Source: Henricia sp. BOLD:AAB3569
Taxonomy: Eukaryota > Echinodermata > Asteroidea > Spinulosida > Echinasteridae
NCBI GenBank assembly: GCA_037783545.1
Contig: JBBELK010000213.1
Coordinates: 372,001 to 436,000, forward strand
Length of the DNA: 64,000 nt
Direction of reading: 5' to 3'
Shown here: positions 48,215-60,293 of the stretch, one piece after another
How positions within the stretch are numbered: the stretch's first letter is position 1
How the letters are laid out: every line of letters begins with the position of its first letter
The notes under the pieces: model-generated
Told to the model about the DNA's origin: nothing
The model's database searches: none
Seen by the model: only the letters and a program-made list of their open reading frames with translations
Position numbers and translations under genes: made by a program

Positions 48215-51200
48215 ATTCCGCACTTGTCCTGAAAAATTGACAGACTTTCGCCGGGAAATGGCAGAGAAATTTCAGAGTTTAGGGAAAACTGGGCTCGGGC
48301 TTCCTGCCTGCTCTGCAGACCGTGGCTGTCCGTGTACTCCTGATCACTCGTGCGCATGCTCAGTCTTGTTTGGGACGGGAATTTGGTCAAAGTGTGGTCC
48401 AAACGTCGGCAAATTTGGAAGTCAAGAAATTTTCCGACGAACTTCAAATTTTGCATGCTCCAAACAGTCTATATTCCGCACTTGTCCTGAAAAATTGACA
48501 GACTTTCGCCGGGAAATGGCAGAGAAATTTCAGAGTTTAGGGAAAACTGGGCTCGGGCTTCCTGCCTGCTCTGCAGACCGTGGCTGTCCGTGTACTCCTG
48601 ATCACTCGTGCGCATGCTCAGTCTTGTTTGGGACGGGAATTTGGTCAAAGTGTGGTACAAACGTCGGCAAATTTGGAAGTCAAGAAATTTTCCGACGAAC
48701 TTCAAATTTTGCATGCTCCAAACAGTCTATATTCCGCACTTGTCCTGGAAAATTGACAGACTTTCGCCGGGAAATGGCCGAGAAATTTCAGAGTTTAGGG
48801 AAAACTGGGCTCGGGCTTCCTACTGCTCTGCAGGCCGTGGCTGTCCGTGTACTCCTGACTCGTGCGCATGCTCATTCTTGTTTGGGACGGGAATTTGGTC
48901 AAAGTGTGGTCCAAACGTCGGCAAATTTGGAAGTCAAGAAATTTTCCGACGAACTTCAAATTGTGCATGCTCCAAACAGTGTATATTCCGCACTTGTCCT
49001 GAGAAATGGACAGACTTTCGCCGGGAAATGGCCGAGAAATTTCAGAGTTTAGGGAAAACTGGGCTCGGGCTTCCTACTGCTCTGCAGGCCGTGGCTGTCC
49101 GTGTACTCCTGACTCGTGCGCATGCTCATTCTTGTTTGGGACGGGAATTTGGTCAAAGTGTGGTCCAAACGTCGGCAAATTTGGAAGTCAAGAAATTTTC
49201 CGACGAACTTCAAATTTTGCATGCTCCAAACAGTCTGTATTCCGCACTTGTCCTGAAAATTTGACAGACTTTCGCCGGGAAATGGCCGAAAAAAATTCAG
49301 AGTTTAGGGAAAACTGGTCCCTGGCTTCCTGCCTGCTCTGCAGACCGTGGCTGTCCGTGTACTCCTGATCACTCGTGCGCATGCTCAGTCTTGTTTGGGA
49401 CGGGAATTTGGTCAAAGTGTGGTCCAAACGTCGGCAAATTTGGAAGTCAAGAAATTTTCCGACGAACTTCAAATTTTGCATGCTCTAAACAGTCTATATT
49501 CCGCACTTGTCCTGAAAAATTGACAGACTTTCGCCGGGAAATGGCCGAGGAATTTCAGAGTTTAGGGAAAACTGGTCCCTGGCTTCCTGCCTGCTCTGCA
49601 GAGCGTGGCTGTCCGTGTACTCCTGATCACTCGTGCGCATGCTCAGTCTTGTTTGGGACGGGAATTTGGTCAAAGTGTGGTCCAAACGTCGGCAAATTTG
49701 GAAGTCAAGAAATTTTCCGACGAACTTCAAATTTTGCATGCTCCAAACAGTCTATATTCCGCACTTGTCCTGGAAAATTGACAGACTTTCGCCGGGAAAT
49801 GGCCGAGAAATTTCAGAGTTTAGGGAAAACTGGGCTCGGGCTTCCTACTGCTCTGCAGGCCGTGGCTGTCCGTGTACTCCTGACTCGTGCGCATGCTCAT
49901 TCTTGTTTGGGACGGGAATTTGGTCAAAGTGTGGTCCAAACGTCGGCAAATTTGGAAGTCAAGAAATTTTCCGACGAACTTCAAATTTTGCATGCTCCAA
50001 ACAGTCTATATTCCGCACTTGTCCTTAAAATTTGACAGACTTTCGCCGGGAAATGGCCGAAAAAATTTCAGAGTTTAGGGAAAACTGGGCTCGGGCTTCC
50101 TGCCTGCTCTGCAGACCGTGGCTGTCCGTGTACTCCTGATCACTCGTGCGCATGCTCAGTCTTGTTTGGGACGGGAATTTGGTCAAAGTGTGGTCCAAAC
50201 GTCGGCAAATTTGGAAGTCAAGAAATTTTCCGACGAACTTCAAATTTTGCATGCTCCAAACAGTCTATATTCCGCACTTGTCCTGAAAAATTGACAGACT
50301 TTCGCCGGGAAATGGCCGAGAAATTTCAGAGTTTAGGGAAAACTGCGCTCAGGCTTCCTGCCTGCTCTGCAGACCGTGGCTGTCCGTGTACTCCTGACTC
50401 GTGCGCATGCTCAGTCTTGTTTGGGACGGGAATTTGGTCAAAGTGTGGTCCAAACTTCGGCAAATTTGGAAGTCAATAAATTTTCCGACGAACTTCAAAT
50501 TTTGCATGCCCCAAACAGTCTATAATTCCGCACTTGTCCTGAAAAATTGACAGACTTTCGCCGGGAAATGGCCGAGAAATTTCAGAGTTTAGGGAAAACT
50601 GGGCTCGGGCTTCCTTCCTGCTCTGCAGACCGTGGCTGTCCGTGTACTCCTGATCACTCGTGCGCATGCTCAGTCTTGTTTGGGACGGGAATTTGGTCAA
50701 AGTGTGGTCCAAACGTCGGCAAATTTGGAAGTCAAGAAATTTTCCGACGAACTTCAAATTTTGCATGCTCCAAACAGTCTATATTCCGCACTTGTCCTGA
50801 AAAATTGACAGACTTTCGCCGGGAAATGGCCGAGAAATTTCAGAGTTTAGGGAAAACTGGGCTCGGGCTTCCTGCCTGCTCTGCAGACCGTGGCTGTCCG
50901 TGTACTCCTGATCACTCGTGCGCATGCTCAGTCTTGTTTGGGACGGGAATTTGGTCAAAGTGTGGTCCAAACATCGGCAAATTTGGAAGTCAAGAAATTT
51001 TCCGACGAACTTCAAATTTTGCATGCTCCAAACAGTCTATATTCCGCACTTGTCCTGAAAAATTGACAGACTTTCGCCGGGAAATGGCCGAGAAATTTCA
51101 GAGTTTAGGGAAAACTGGGCTCGGGCTTCCTGCCTGCTCTGCAGACCGTGGCTGTCCGTGTACTCCTGATCACTCGTGCGCATGCTCAGTCTTGTTTGGG

Positions 51201-52495
51201 ACGGGAATTTGGTCAAAGTGTGGTCCAAACGTCGGTAAATTTGGAAGTCAAGAAATTTTCCAACGAACTTCAAATTTTGCATGCTCCAAACAGTCTATAT
51301 TCCGCACTTGTCCTGAAAAATTGACAGACTTTCGCCGGGAAATGGCCGAGAAATTTCAGAGTTTAGGGAAAACTGCGCTCAGGCTTCCTGCCTGCTCTGC
51401 AGACCGTGGCTGTCCGTGTACTCCTGACTCGTGCGCATGCTCAGTCTTGTTTGGGACGGGAATTTGGTCAAAGTGTGGTCCAAACTTCGGCAAATTTGGA
51501 AGTCAATAAATTTTCCGACGAACTTCAAATTGTGCATGCCCCAAACAGTCTATATTCCGCACTTGTCCTGAAAAATTGACAGACTTTCGCCGGGAAATGG
51601 CCGAGAAATTTCAGAGTTTAGGGAAAACTGGGCTCGGGCTTCCTGCCTGCTCTGCAGACCGTGGCTGTCCGTGTACTCCTGATCACTCGTGCGCATGCTC
51701 AGTCTTGTTTGGGACGGGAATTTGGTCAAAGTGTGGTCCAAACGTCGGCAAATTTGGAAGTCAAGAAATTTTCCGACGAACTTCAAATTTTGCATGCTCC
51801 AAACAGTCTATATTCCGCACTTGTCCTGAAAAATTGACAGACTTTCGCCGGGAAATGGCAGAGAAATTTCAGAGTTTAGGGAAAACTGGGCTCGGGCTTC
51901 CTGCCTGCTCTGCAGACCGTGGCTGTCCGTGTACTCCTGATCACTCGTGCGCATGCTCAGTCTTGTTTGGGACGGGAATTTGGTCAAAGTGTGGTCCAAA
52001 CGTCGGCAAATTTGGAAGTCAAGAAATTTTCCGACGAACTTCAAATTTTGCATGCTCCAAACAGTCTATATTCCGCACTTGTCCTGAAAAATTGACAGAC
52101 TTTCGCCGGGAAATGGCAGAGAAATTTCAGAGTTTAGGGAAAACTGGGCTCGGGCTTCCTGCCTGCTCTGCAGACCGTGGCTGTCCGTGTACTCCTGATC
52201 ACTCGTGCGCATGCTCAGTCTTGTTTGGGACGGGAATTTGCTCAAAGTGTGGTCCAAACGTCGGCAAATTTGGAAGTCAAGAAATTTTCCGACGAACTTC
52301 AAATTTTGCATGCTCCAAACAGTCTATATTCCGCACTTGTCCTGAAAATTTGACAGACTTTCGCCGGGAAATGGCCGAAAAAATGTCAGAGTTTAGGGAA
52401 AACTGGTCCCTGGCTTCCTGCCTGCTCTGCAGACCGTGGCTGTCCGTGTACTCCTGATCACTCGTGCGCATGCTCAGTCTTGTTTGGGACGGGAA
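48215..52495 (+). repeat. 15-unit block (3856-bp period), first copy
   Basis: From here the array holds 254-, 258- and 259-bp units. The first copy of the long block runs from about 48640 to 52495 and contains TGTGGTACAAACG (48656), CTGAGAAATGGACAG (near 49002), TGCTCTAAACAG (near 49483), CCTTAAAATTTG (near 50025), an extra A at about 50524, the rare CAAACATCGGC (near 50971) and TTTGCTCAAAG (near 52240). The two units before it (48215, 48473) carry GGCAGAGAAATTTC. Confidence 0.85.
49239..49497 (+). repeat. 259-bp unit class (example)
   Basis: This long-class unit has an extra A in GGCCGAAAAAAATTCAGAG and the variant ACTGGTCCCTGGCTTCC. It is restricted to the region from 48.7 kb to the right end; further copies start at 53095, 56692, 57463, 59264 and 63042. 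It usually sits between 254- and 258-bp units, forming 259+258+254 triplets of 771 bp. Confidence 0.88.
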
Positions 52496-55400
52496 TTTGG
52501 TCAAAGTGTGGTACAAACGTCGGCAAATTTGGAAGTCAAGAAATTTTCCGACGAACTTCAAATTTTGCATGCTCCAAACAGTCTATATTCCGCACTTGTC
52601 CTGGAAAATTGACAGACTTTCGCCGGGAAATGGCCGAGAAATTTCAGAGTTTAGGGAAAACTGGGCTCGGGCTTCCTACTGCTCTGCAGGCCGTGGCTGT
52701 CCGTGTACTCCTGACTCGTGCGCATGCTCATTCTTGTTTGGGACGGGAATTTGGTCAAAGTGTGGTCCAAACGTCGGCAAATTTGGAAGTCAAGAAATTT
52801 TTCGACGAACTTCAAATTGTGCATGCTCCAAACAGTGTATATTCCGCACTTGTCCTGAGAAATGGACAGACTTTCGCCGGGAAATGGCCGAGAAATTTCA
52901 GAGTTTAGGGAAAACTGGGCTCGGGCTTCCTACTGCTCTGCAGGCCGTGGCTGTCCGTGTACTCCTGACTCGTGCGCATGCTCATTCTTGTTTGGGACGG
53001 GAATTTGGTCAAAGTGTGGTCCAAACGTCGGCAAATTTGGAAGTCAAGAAATTTTCCGACGAACTTCAAATTTTGCATGCTCCAAACAGTCTGTATTCCG
53101 CACTTGTCCTGAAAATTTGACAGACTTTCGCCGGGAAATGGCCGAAAAAAATTCAGAGTTTAGGGAAAACTGGTCCCTGGCTTCCTGCCTGCTCTGCAGA
53201 CCGTGGCTGTCCGTGTACTCCTGATCACTCGTGCGCATGCTCAGTCTTGTTTGGGACGGGAATTTGGTCAAAGTGTGGTCCAAACGTCGGCAAATTTGGA
53301 AGTCAAGAAATTTTCCGACGAACTTCAAATTTTGCATGCTCTAAACAGTCTATATTCCGCACTTGTCCTGAAAAATTGACAGACTTTCGCCGGGAAATGG
53401 CCGAGGAATTTCAGAGTTTAGGGAAAACTGGTCCCTGGCTTCCTGCCTGCTCTGCAGACCGTGGCTGTCCGTGTACTCCTGATCACTCGTGCGCATGCTC
53501 AGTCTTGTTTGGGACGGGAATTTGGTCAAAGTGTGGTCCAAACGTCGGCAAATTTGGAAGTCAAGAAATTTTCCGACGAACTTCAAATTTTGCATGCTCC
53601 AAACAGTCTATATTCCGCACTTGTCCTGGAAAATTGACAGACTTTCGCCGGGAAATGGCCGAGACATTTCAGAGTTTAGGGAAAACTGGGCTCGGGCTTC
53701 CTACTGCTCTGCAGGCCGTGGCTGTCCGTGTACTCCTGACTCGTGCGCATGCTCATTCTTGTTTGGGACGGGAATTTGGTCAAAGTGTGGTCCAAACGTC
53801 GGCAAATTTGGAAGTCAAGAAATTTTCCGACGAACTTCAAATTTTGCATGCTCCAAACAGTCTATATTCCGCACTTGTCCTTAAAATTTGACAGACTTTC
53901 GCCGGGAAATGGCCGAAAAAATTTCAGAGTTTAGGGAAAACTGGGCTCGGGCTTCCTGCCTGCTCTGCAGACCGTGGCTGTCCGTGTACTCCTGATCACT
54001 CGTGCGCATGCTCAGTCTTGTTTGGGACGGGAATTTGGTCAAAGTGTGGTCCAAACGTCGGCAAATTTGGAAGTCAAGAAATTTTCCGACGAACTTCAAA
54101 TTTTGCATGCTCCAAACAGTCTATATTCCGCACTTGTCCTGAAAAATTGACAGACTTTCGCCGGGAAATGGCCGAGAAATTTCAGAGTTTAGGGAAAACT
54201 GCGCTCAGGCTTCCTGCCTGCTCTGCAGACCGTGGCTGTCCGTGTACTCCTGACTCGTGCGCATGCTCAGTCTTGTTTGGGACGGGAATTTGGTCAAAGT
54301 GTGGTCCAAACTTCGGCAAATTTGGAAGTCAATAAATTTTCCGACGAACTTCAAATTTTGCATGCCCCAAACAGTCTATATTCCGCACTTGTCCTGAAAA
54401 ATTGACAGACTTTCGCCGGGAAATGGCCGAGAAATTTCAGAGTTTAGGGAAAACTGGGCTCGGGCTTCCTTCCTGCTCTGCAGACCGTGGCTGTCCGTGT
54501 ACTCCTGATCACTCGTGCGCATGCTCAGTCTTGTTTGGGACGGGAATTTGGTCAAAGTGTGGTCCAAACGTCGGCAAATTTGGAAGTCAAGAAATTTTCC
54601 GACGAACTTCAAATTTTGCATGCTCCAAACAGTCTATATTCCGCACTTGTCCTGAAAAATTGACAGACTTTCGCCGGGAAATGGCCGAGAAATTTCAGAG
54701 TTTAGGGAAAACTGGGCTCGGGCTTCCTGCCTGCTCTGCAGACCGTGGCTGTCCGTGTACTCCTGATCACTCGTGCGCATGCTCAGTCTTGTTTGGGACG
54801 GGAATTTGGTCAAAGTGTGGTCCAAACATCGGCAAATTTGGAAGTCAAGAAATTTTCCGACGAACTTCAAATTTTGCATGCTCCAAACAGTCTATATTCC
54901 GCACTTGTCCTGAAAAATTGACAGACTTTCGCCGGGAAATGGCCGAGAAATTTCAGAGTTTAGGGAAAACTGGGCTCGGGCTTCCTGCCTGCTCTGCAGA
55001 CCGTGGCTGTCCGTGTACTCCTGATCACTCGTGCGCATGCTCAGTCTTGTTTGGGACGGGAATTTGGTCAAAGTGTGGTCCAAACGTCGGTAAATTTGGA
55101 AGTCAAGAAATTTTCCAACGAACTTCAAATTTTGCATGCTCCAAACAGTCTATATTCCGCACTTGTCCTGAAAAATTGACAGACTTTCGCCGGGAAATGG
55201 CCGAGAAATTTCAGAGTTTAGGGAAAACTGCGCTCAGGCTTCCTGCCTGCTCTGCAGACCGTGGCTGTCCGTGTACTCCTGACTCGTGCGCATGCTCAGT
55301 CTTGTTTGGGACGGGAATTTGGTCAAAGTGTGGTCCAAACGTCGGCAAATTTGGAAGTCAAGAAATTTTCCGACGAACTTCAAATTTTGCATGCTCCAAA

Positions 55401-56092
55401 CAGTCTATATTCCGCACTTGTCCTGAAAAATTGACAGACTTTCGCCGGGAAATGGCAGAGAAATTTCAGAGTTTAGGGAAAACTGGGCTCGGGCTTCCTG
55501 CCTGCTCTGCAGACCGTGGCTGTCCGTGTACTCCTGATCACTCGTGCGCATGCTCAGTCTTGTTTGGGACGGGAATTTGGTCAAAGTGTGGTCCAAACGT
55601 CGGCAAATTTGGAAGTCAAGAAATTTTCCGACGAACTTCAAATTTTGCATGCTCCAAACAGTCTATATTCCGCACTTGTCCTGAAAAATTGACAGACTTT
55701 CGCCGGGAAATGGCAGAGAAATTTCAGAGTTTAGGGAAAACTGGGCTCGGGCTTCCTGCCTGCTCTGCAGACCGTGGCTGTCCGTGTACTCCTGATCACT
55801 CGTGCGCATGCTCAGTCTTGTTTGGGACGGGAATTTGCTCAAAGTGTGGTCCAAACGTCGGCAAATTTGGAAGTCAAGAAATTTTCCGACGAACTTCAAA
55901 TTTTGCATGCTCCAAACAGTCTATATTCCGCACTTGTCCTGAAAATTTGACAGACTTTCGCCGGGAAATGGCCGAAAAAATGTCAGAGTTTAGGGAAAAC
56001 TGGTCCCTGGCTTCCTGCCTGCTCTGCAGACCGTGGCTGTCCGTGTACTCCTGATCACTCGTGCGCATGCTCAGTCTTGTTTGGGACGGGAA
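52496..56092 (+). repeat. 14-unit block (3597 bp), second copy
   Basis: This repeats the preceding block in order, with the same markers: GTACAAACG (52512), CTGAGAAATGGACAG (near 52858), TGCTCTAAACAG (near 53339), CAAACATCGGC (near 54827) and TTTGCTCAAAG (near 55837). It is one unit shorter because units equivalent to 51299 and 51554 are merged into one (55154-55408). New changes relative to copy one are AAATTTTTCGACG (near 52800) and GAGACATTTC (near 53664), both inherited by the third copy. Confidence 0.87.
55154..55408 (+). repeat. Fusion unit from a one-unit deletion
   Basis: The left part of this 255-bp unit (GCGCTCAGG, ACTCGTG) equals the unit at 51299-51553. Its right part (CGTCGGCAAATTTGG, TCAAGAAATT, GCATGCTCC) equals the next unit, 51554-51811, and not the CTTCGG/TCAATAAATT end of the first. 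The result is exactly one unit fewer than in the earlier block. The exchange point lies between about 55284 and 55340. Confidence 0.87.
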
Positions 56093-59000
56093 TTTTGTCA
56101 AAGTGTGGTACAAACGTCGGCAAATTTGGAAGTCAAGAAATTTTCCGACGAACTTCAAATTTTGCATGCTCCAAACAGTCTATATTCCGCACTTGTCCTG
56201 GAAAATTGACAGACTTTCGCCGGGAAATGGCCGAGAAATTTCAGAGTTTAGGGAAAACTGGGCTCGGGCTTCCTACTGCTCTGCAGGCCGTGGCTGTCCG
56301 TGTACTCCTGACTCGTGCGCATGCTCATTCTTGTTTGGGACGGGAATTTGGTCAAAGTGTGGTCCAAACGTCGGCAAATTTGGAAGTCAAGAAATTTTTC
56401 GACGAACTTCAAATTGTGCATGCTCCAAACAGTGTATATTCCGCACTTGTCCTGAGAAATGGACAGACTTTCGCCGGGAAATGGCCGAGAAATTTCAGAG
56501 TTTAGGGAAAACTGGGCTCGGGCTTCCTACTGCTCTGCAGGCCGTGGCTGTCCGTGTACTCCTGACTCGTGCGCATGCTCATTCTTGTTTGGGACGGGAA
56601 TTTGGTCAAAGTGTGGTCCAAACGTCGGCAAATTTGGAAGTCAAGAAATTTTCCGACGAACTTCAAATTTTGCATGCTCCAAACAGTCTGTATTCCGCAC
56701 TTGTCCTGAAAATTTGACAGACTTTCGCCGGGAAATGGCCGAAAAAAATTCAGAGTTTAGGGAAAACTGGTCCCTGGCTTCCTGCCTGCTCTGCAGACCG
56801 TGGCTGTCCGTGTACTCCTGATCACTCGTGCGCATGCTCAGTCTTGTTTGGGACGGGAATTTGGTCAAAGTGTGGTCCAAACGTCGGCAAATTTGGAAGT
56901 CAAGAAATTTTCCGACGAACTTCAAATTTTGCATGCTCTAAACAGTCTATATTCCGCACTTGTCCTGAAAAATTGACAGACTTTCGCCGGGAAATGGCCG
57001 AGGAATTTCAGAGTTTAGGGAAAACTGGTCCCTGGCTTCCTGCCTGCTCTGCAGACCGTGGCTGTCCGTGTACTCCTGATCACTCGTGCGCATGCTCAGT
57101 CTTGTTTGGGACGGGAATTTGGTCAAAGTGTGGTCCAAACGTCGGCAAATTTGGAAGTCAAGAAATTTTCCGACGAACTTCAAATTTTGCATGCTCCAAA
57201 CAGTCTATATTCCGCACTTGTCCTGGAAAATTGACAGACTTTCGCCGGGAAATGGCCGAGACATTTCAGAGTTTAGGGAAAACTGGGCTCGGGCTTCCTA
57301 CTGCTCTGCAGGCCGTGGCTGTCCGTGTACTCCTGACTCGTGCGCATGCTCATTCTTGTTTGGGACGGGAATTTGGTCAAAGTGTGGTCCAAACGTCGGC
57401 AAATTTGGAAGTCAAGAAATTTTCCGACGAACTTCAAATTTTGCATGCTCCAAACAGTCTGTATTCCGCACTTGTCCTGAAAATTTGACAGACTTTCGCC
57501 AGGAAATGGCCGAAAAAAATTCAGAGTTTAGGGAAAACTGGTCCCTGGCTTCCTGCCTGCTCTGCAGACCGTGGCTGTCCGTGTACTCCTGCTCACTCGT
57601 GCGCATGCTCAGTCTTGTTTGGGACGGGAATTTGGTCAAAGTGTGGTCCAAACGTCGGCAAATTTGGAAGTCAAGAAATTTTCCGACGAACTTCAAATTT
57701 TGCATGCTCTAAACAGTCTATATTCCGCACTTGTCCTGAAAAATTGACAGACTTTCGCCGGGAAATGGCCGAGGAATTTCAGAGTTTAGGGAAAACTGGT
57801 CCCTGGCTTCCTGCCTGCTCTGCAGACCGTGGCTGTCCGTGTACTCCTGATCACTCGTGCGCATGCTCAGTCTTGTTTGGGACGGGAATTTGGTCAAAGT
57901 GTGGTCCAAACGTCGGCAAATTTGGAAGTCAAGAAATTTTCCGACGAACTTCAAATTTTGCATGCTCCAAACAGTCTATATTCCGCACTTGTCCTGGAAA
58001 ATTGACAGACTTTCGCCGGGAAATGGCCGAGAAATTTCAGAGTTTAGGGAAAACTGGGCTCGGGCTTCCTACTGCTCTGCAGGCCGTGGCTGTCCGTGTA
58101 CTCCTGACTCGTGCGCATGCTCATTCTTGTTTGGGACGGGAATTTGGTCAAAGTGTGGTCCAAACGTCGGCAAATTTGGAAGTCAAGAAATTTTCCGACG
58201 AACTTCAAATTTTGCATGCTCCAAACAGTCTATATTCCGCACTTGTCCTTAAAATTTGACAGACTTTCGCCGGGAAATGGCCGAAAAAATTTCAGAGTTT
58301 AGGGAAAACTGGGCTCGGGCTTCCTGCCTGCTCTGCAGACCGTGGCTGTCCGTGTACTCCTGATCACTCGTGCGCATGCTCAGTCTTGTTTGGGACGGGA
58401 ATTTGGTCAAAGTGTGGTCCAAACGTCGGCAAATTTGGAAGTCAAGAAATTTTCCGACGAACTTCAAATTTTGCATGCTCCAAACAGTCTATATTCCGCA
58501 CTTGTCCTGAAAAATTGACAGACTTTCGCCGGGAAATGGCAGAGAAATTTCAGAGTTTAGGGAAAACTGGGCTCGGGCTTCCTGCCTGCTCTGCAGACCG
58601 TGGCTGTCCGTGTACTCCTGATCACTCGTGCGCATGCTCAGTCTTGTTTGGGACGGGAATTTGGTCAAAGTGTGGTCCAAACGTCGGCAAATTTGGAAGT
58701 CAAGAAATTTTCCGACGAACTTCAAATTTTGCATGCTCCAAACAGTCTATATTCCGCACTTGTCCTGAAAATTTGACAGACTTTCGCCGGGAAATGGCCG
58801 AAAAAATTTCAGAGTTTAGGGAAAACTGGTCCCTGGCTTCCTGCCTGCTCTGCAGACCGTGGCTGTCCGTGTACTCCTGATCACTCGTGCGCATGCTCAG
58901 TCTTGTTTGGGACGGGAATTTGGTCAAAGTGTGGTACAAACGTCGGCAAATTTGGAAGTCAAGAAATTTTCCGACGAACTTCAAATTTTGCATGCTCCAA

Positions 59001-60293
59001 ACAGTCTATATTCCGCACTTGTCCTGGAAAATTGACAGACTTTCGCCGGGAAATGGCCGAGAAATTTCAGAGTTTAGGGAAAACTGGGCTCGGGCTTCCT
59101 ACTGCTCTGCAGGCCGTGGCTGTCCGTGTACTCCTGACTCGTGCGCATGCTCATTCTTGTTTGGGACGGGAATTTGGTCAAAGTGTGGTCCAAACGTCGG
59201 CAAATTTGGAAGTCAAGAAATTTTCCGACGAACTTCAAATTTTGCATGCTCCAAACAGTCTGTATTCCGCACTTGTCCTGAAAATTTGACAGACTTTCGC
59301 CGGGAAATGGCCGAAAAAAATTCAGAGTTTAGGGAAAACTGGTCCCTGGCTTCCTGCCTGCTCTGCAGACCGTGGCTGTCCGTGTACTCCTGATCACTCG
59401 TGCGCATGCTCAGTCTTGTTTGGGACGGGAATTTGGTCAAAGTGTGGTCCAAACGTCGGCAAATTTGGAAGTCAAGAAATTTTCCGACGAACTTCAAATT
59501 TTGCATGCTCTAAACAGTCTATATTCCGCACTTGTCCTGAAAAATTGACAGACTTTCGCCGGGAAATGGCCGAGGAATTTCAGAGTTTAGGGAAAACTGG
59601 TCCCTGGCTTCCTGCCTGCTCTGCAGACCGTGGCTGTCCGTGTACTCCTGATCACTCGTGCGCATGCTCAGTCTTGTTTGGGACGGGAATTTGGTCAAAG
59701 TGTGGTCCAAATGTCGGCAAATTTGGAAGTCAAGAAATTTTCCGACGAACTTCAAATTTTGCATGCTCCAAACAGTCTATATTCCGCACTTGTCCTGGAA
59801 AATTGACAGACTTTCGCCGGGAAATGGCCGAGAAATTTCAGAGTTTAGGGAAAACTGGGCTCGGGCTTCCTACTGCTCTGCAGGCCGTGGCTGTCCGTGT
59901 ACTCCTGACTCGTGCGCATGCTCATTCTTGTTTGGGACGGGAATTTGGTCAAAGTGTGGTCCAAACGTCGGCAAATTTGGAAGTCAAGAAATTTTCCGAC
60001 GAACTTCAAATTTTGCATGCTCCAAACAGTCTATATTCCGCACTTGTCCTTAAAATTTGACAGACTTTCGCCGGGAAATGGCCGAAAAAAATTCAGAGTT
60101 TAGGGAAAACTGGTCCCTGGCTTCCTGCCTGCTCTGCAGACCGTGGCTGTCCGTGTACTCCTGATCACTCGTGCGCATGCTCAGTCTTGTTTGGGACGGG
60201 AATTTGGTCAAAGTGTGGTCCAAACGTCGGCAAATTTGGAAGTCAAGAAATTTTCCGACGAACTTCAAATTTTGCATGCTCCAAACAGTCTAT
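56093..60293 (+). repeat. Third, partial long block with 771-bp triplets
   Basis: The long block starts a third time (TGTGGTACAAACG at 56109) and is followed to about 57460. Then 259+258+254 triplets of 771 bp take over: 56692-57462 and 57463-58233 in tandem, and again 59264-60034. The second has TCCTGCTCACTCG (near 57592) and CGCCAGGAAATGG (near 57500) as private changes. Between them, 58234-59263 has four units including a GGCAGAG unit and a GTACAAACG unit, resembling the end of a long block. Confidence 0.83.
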
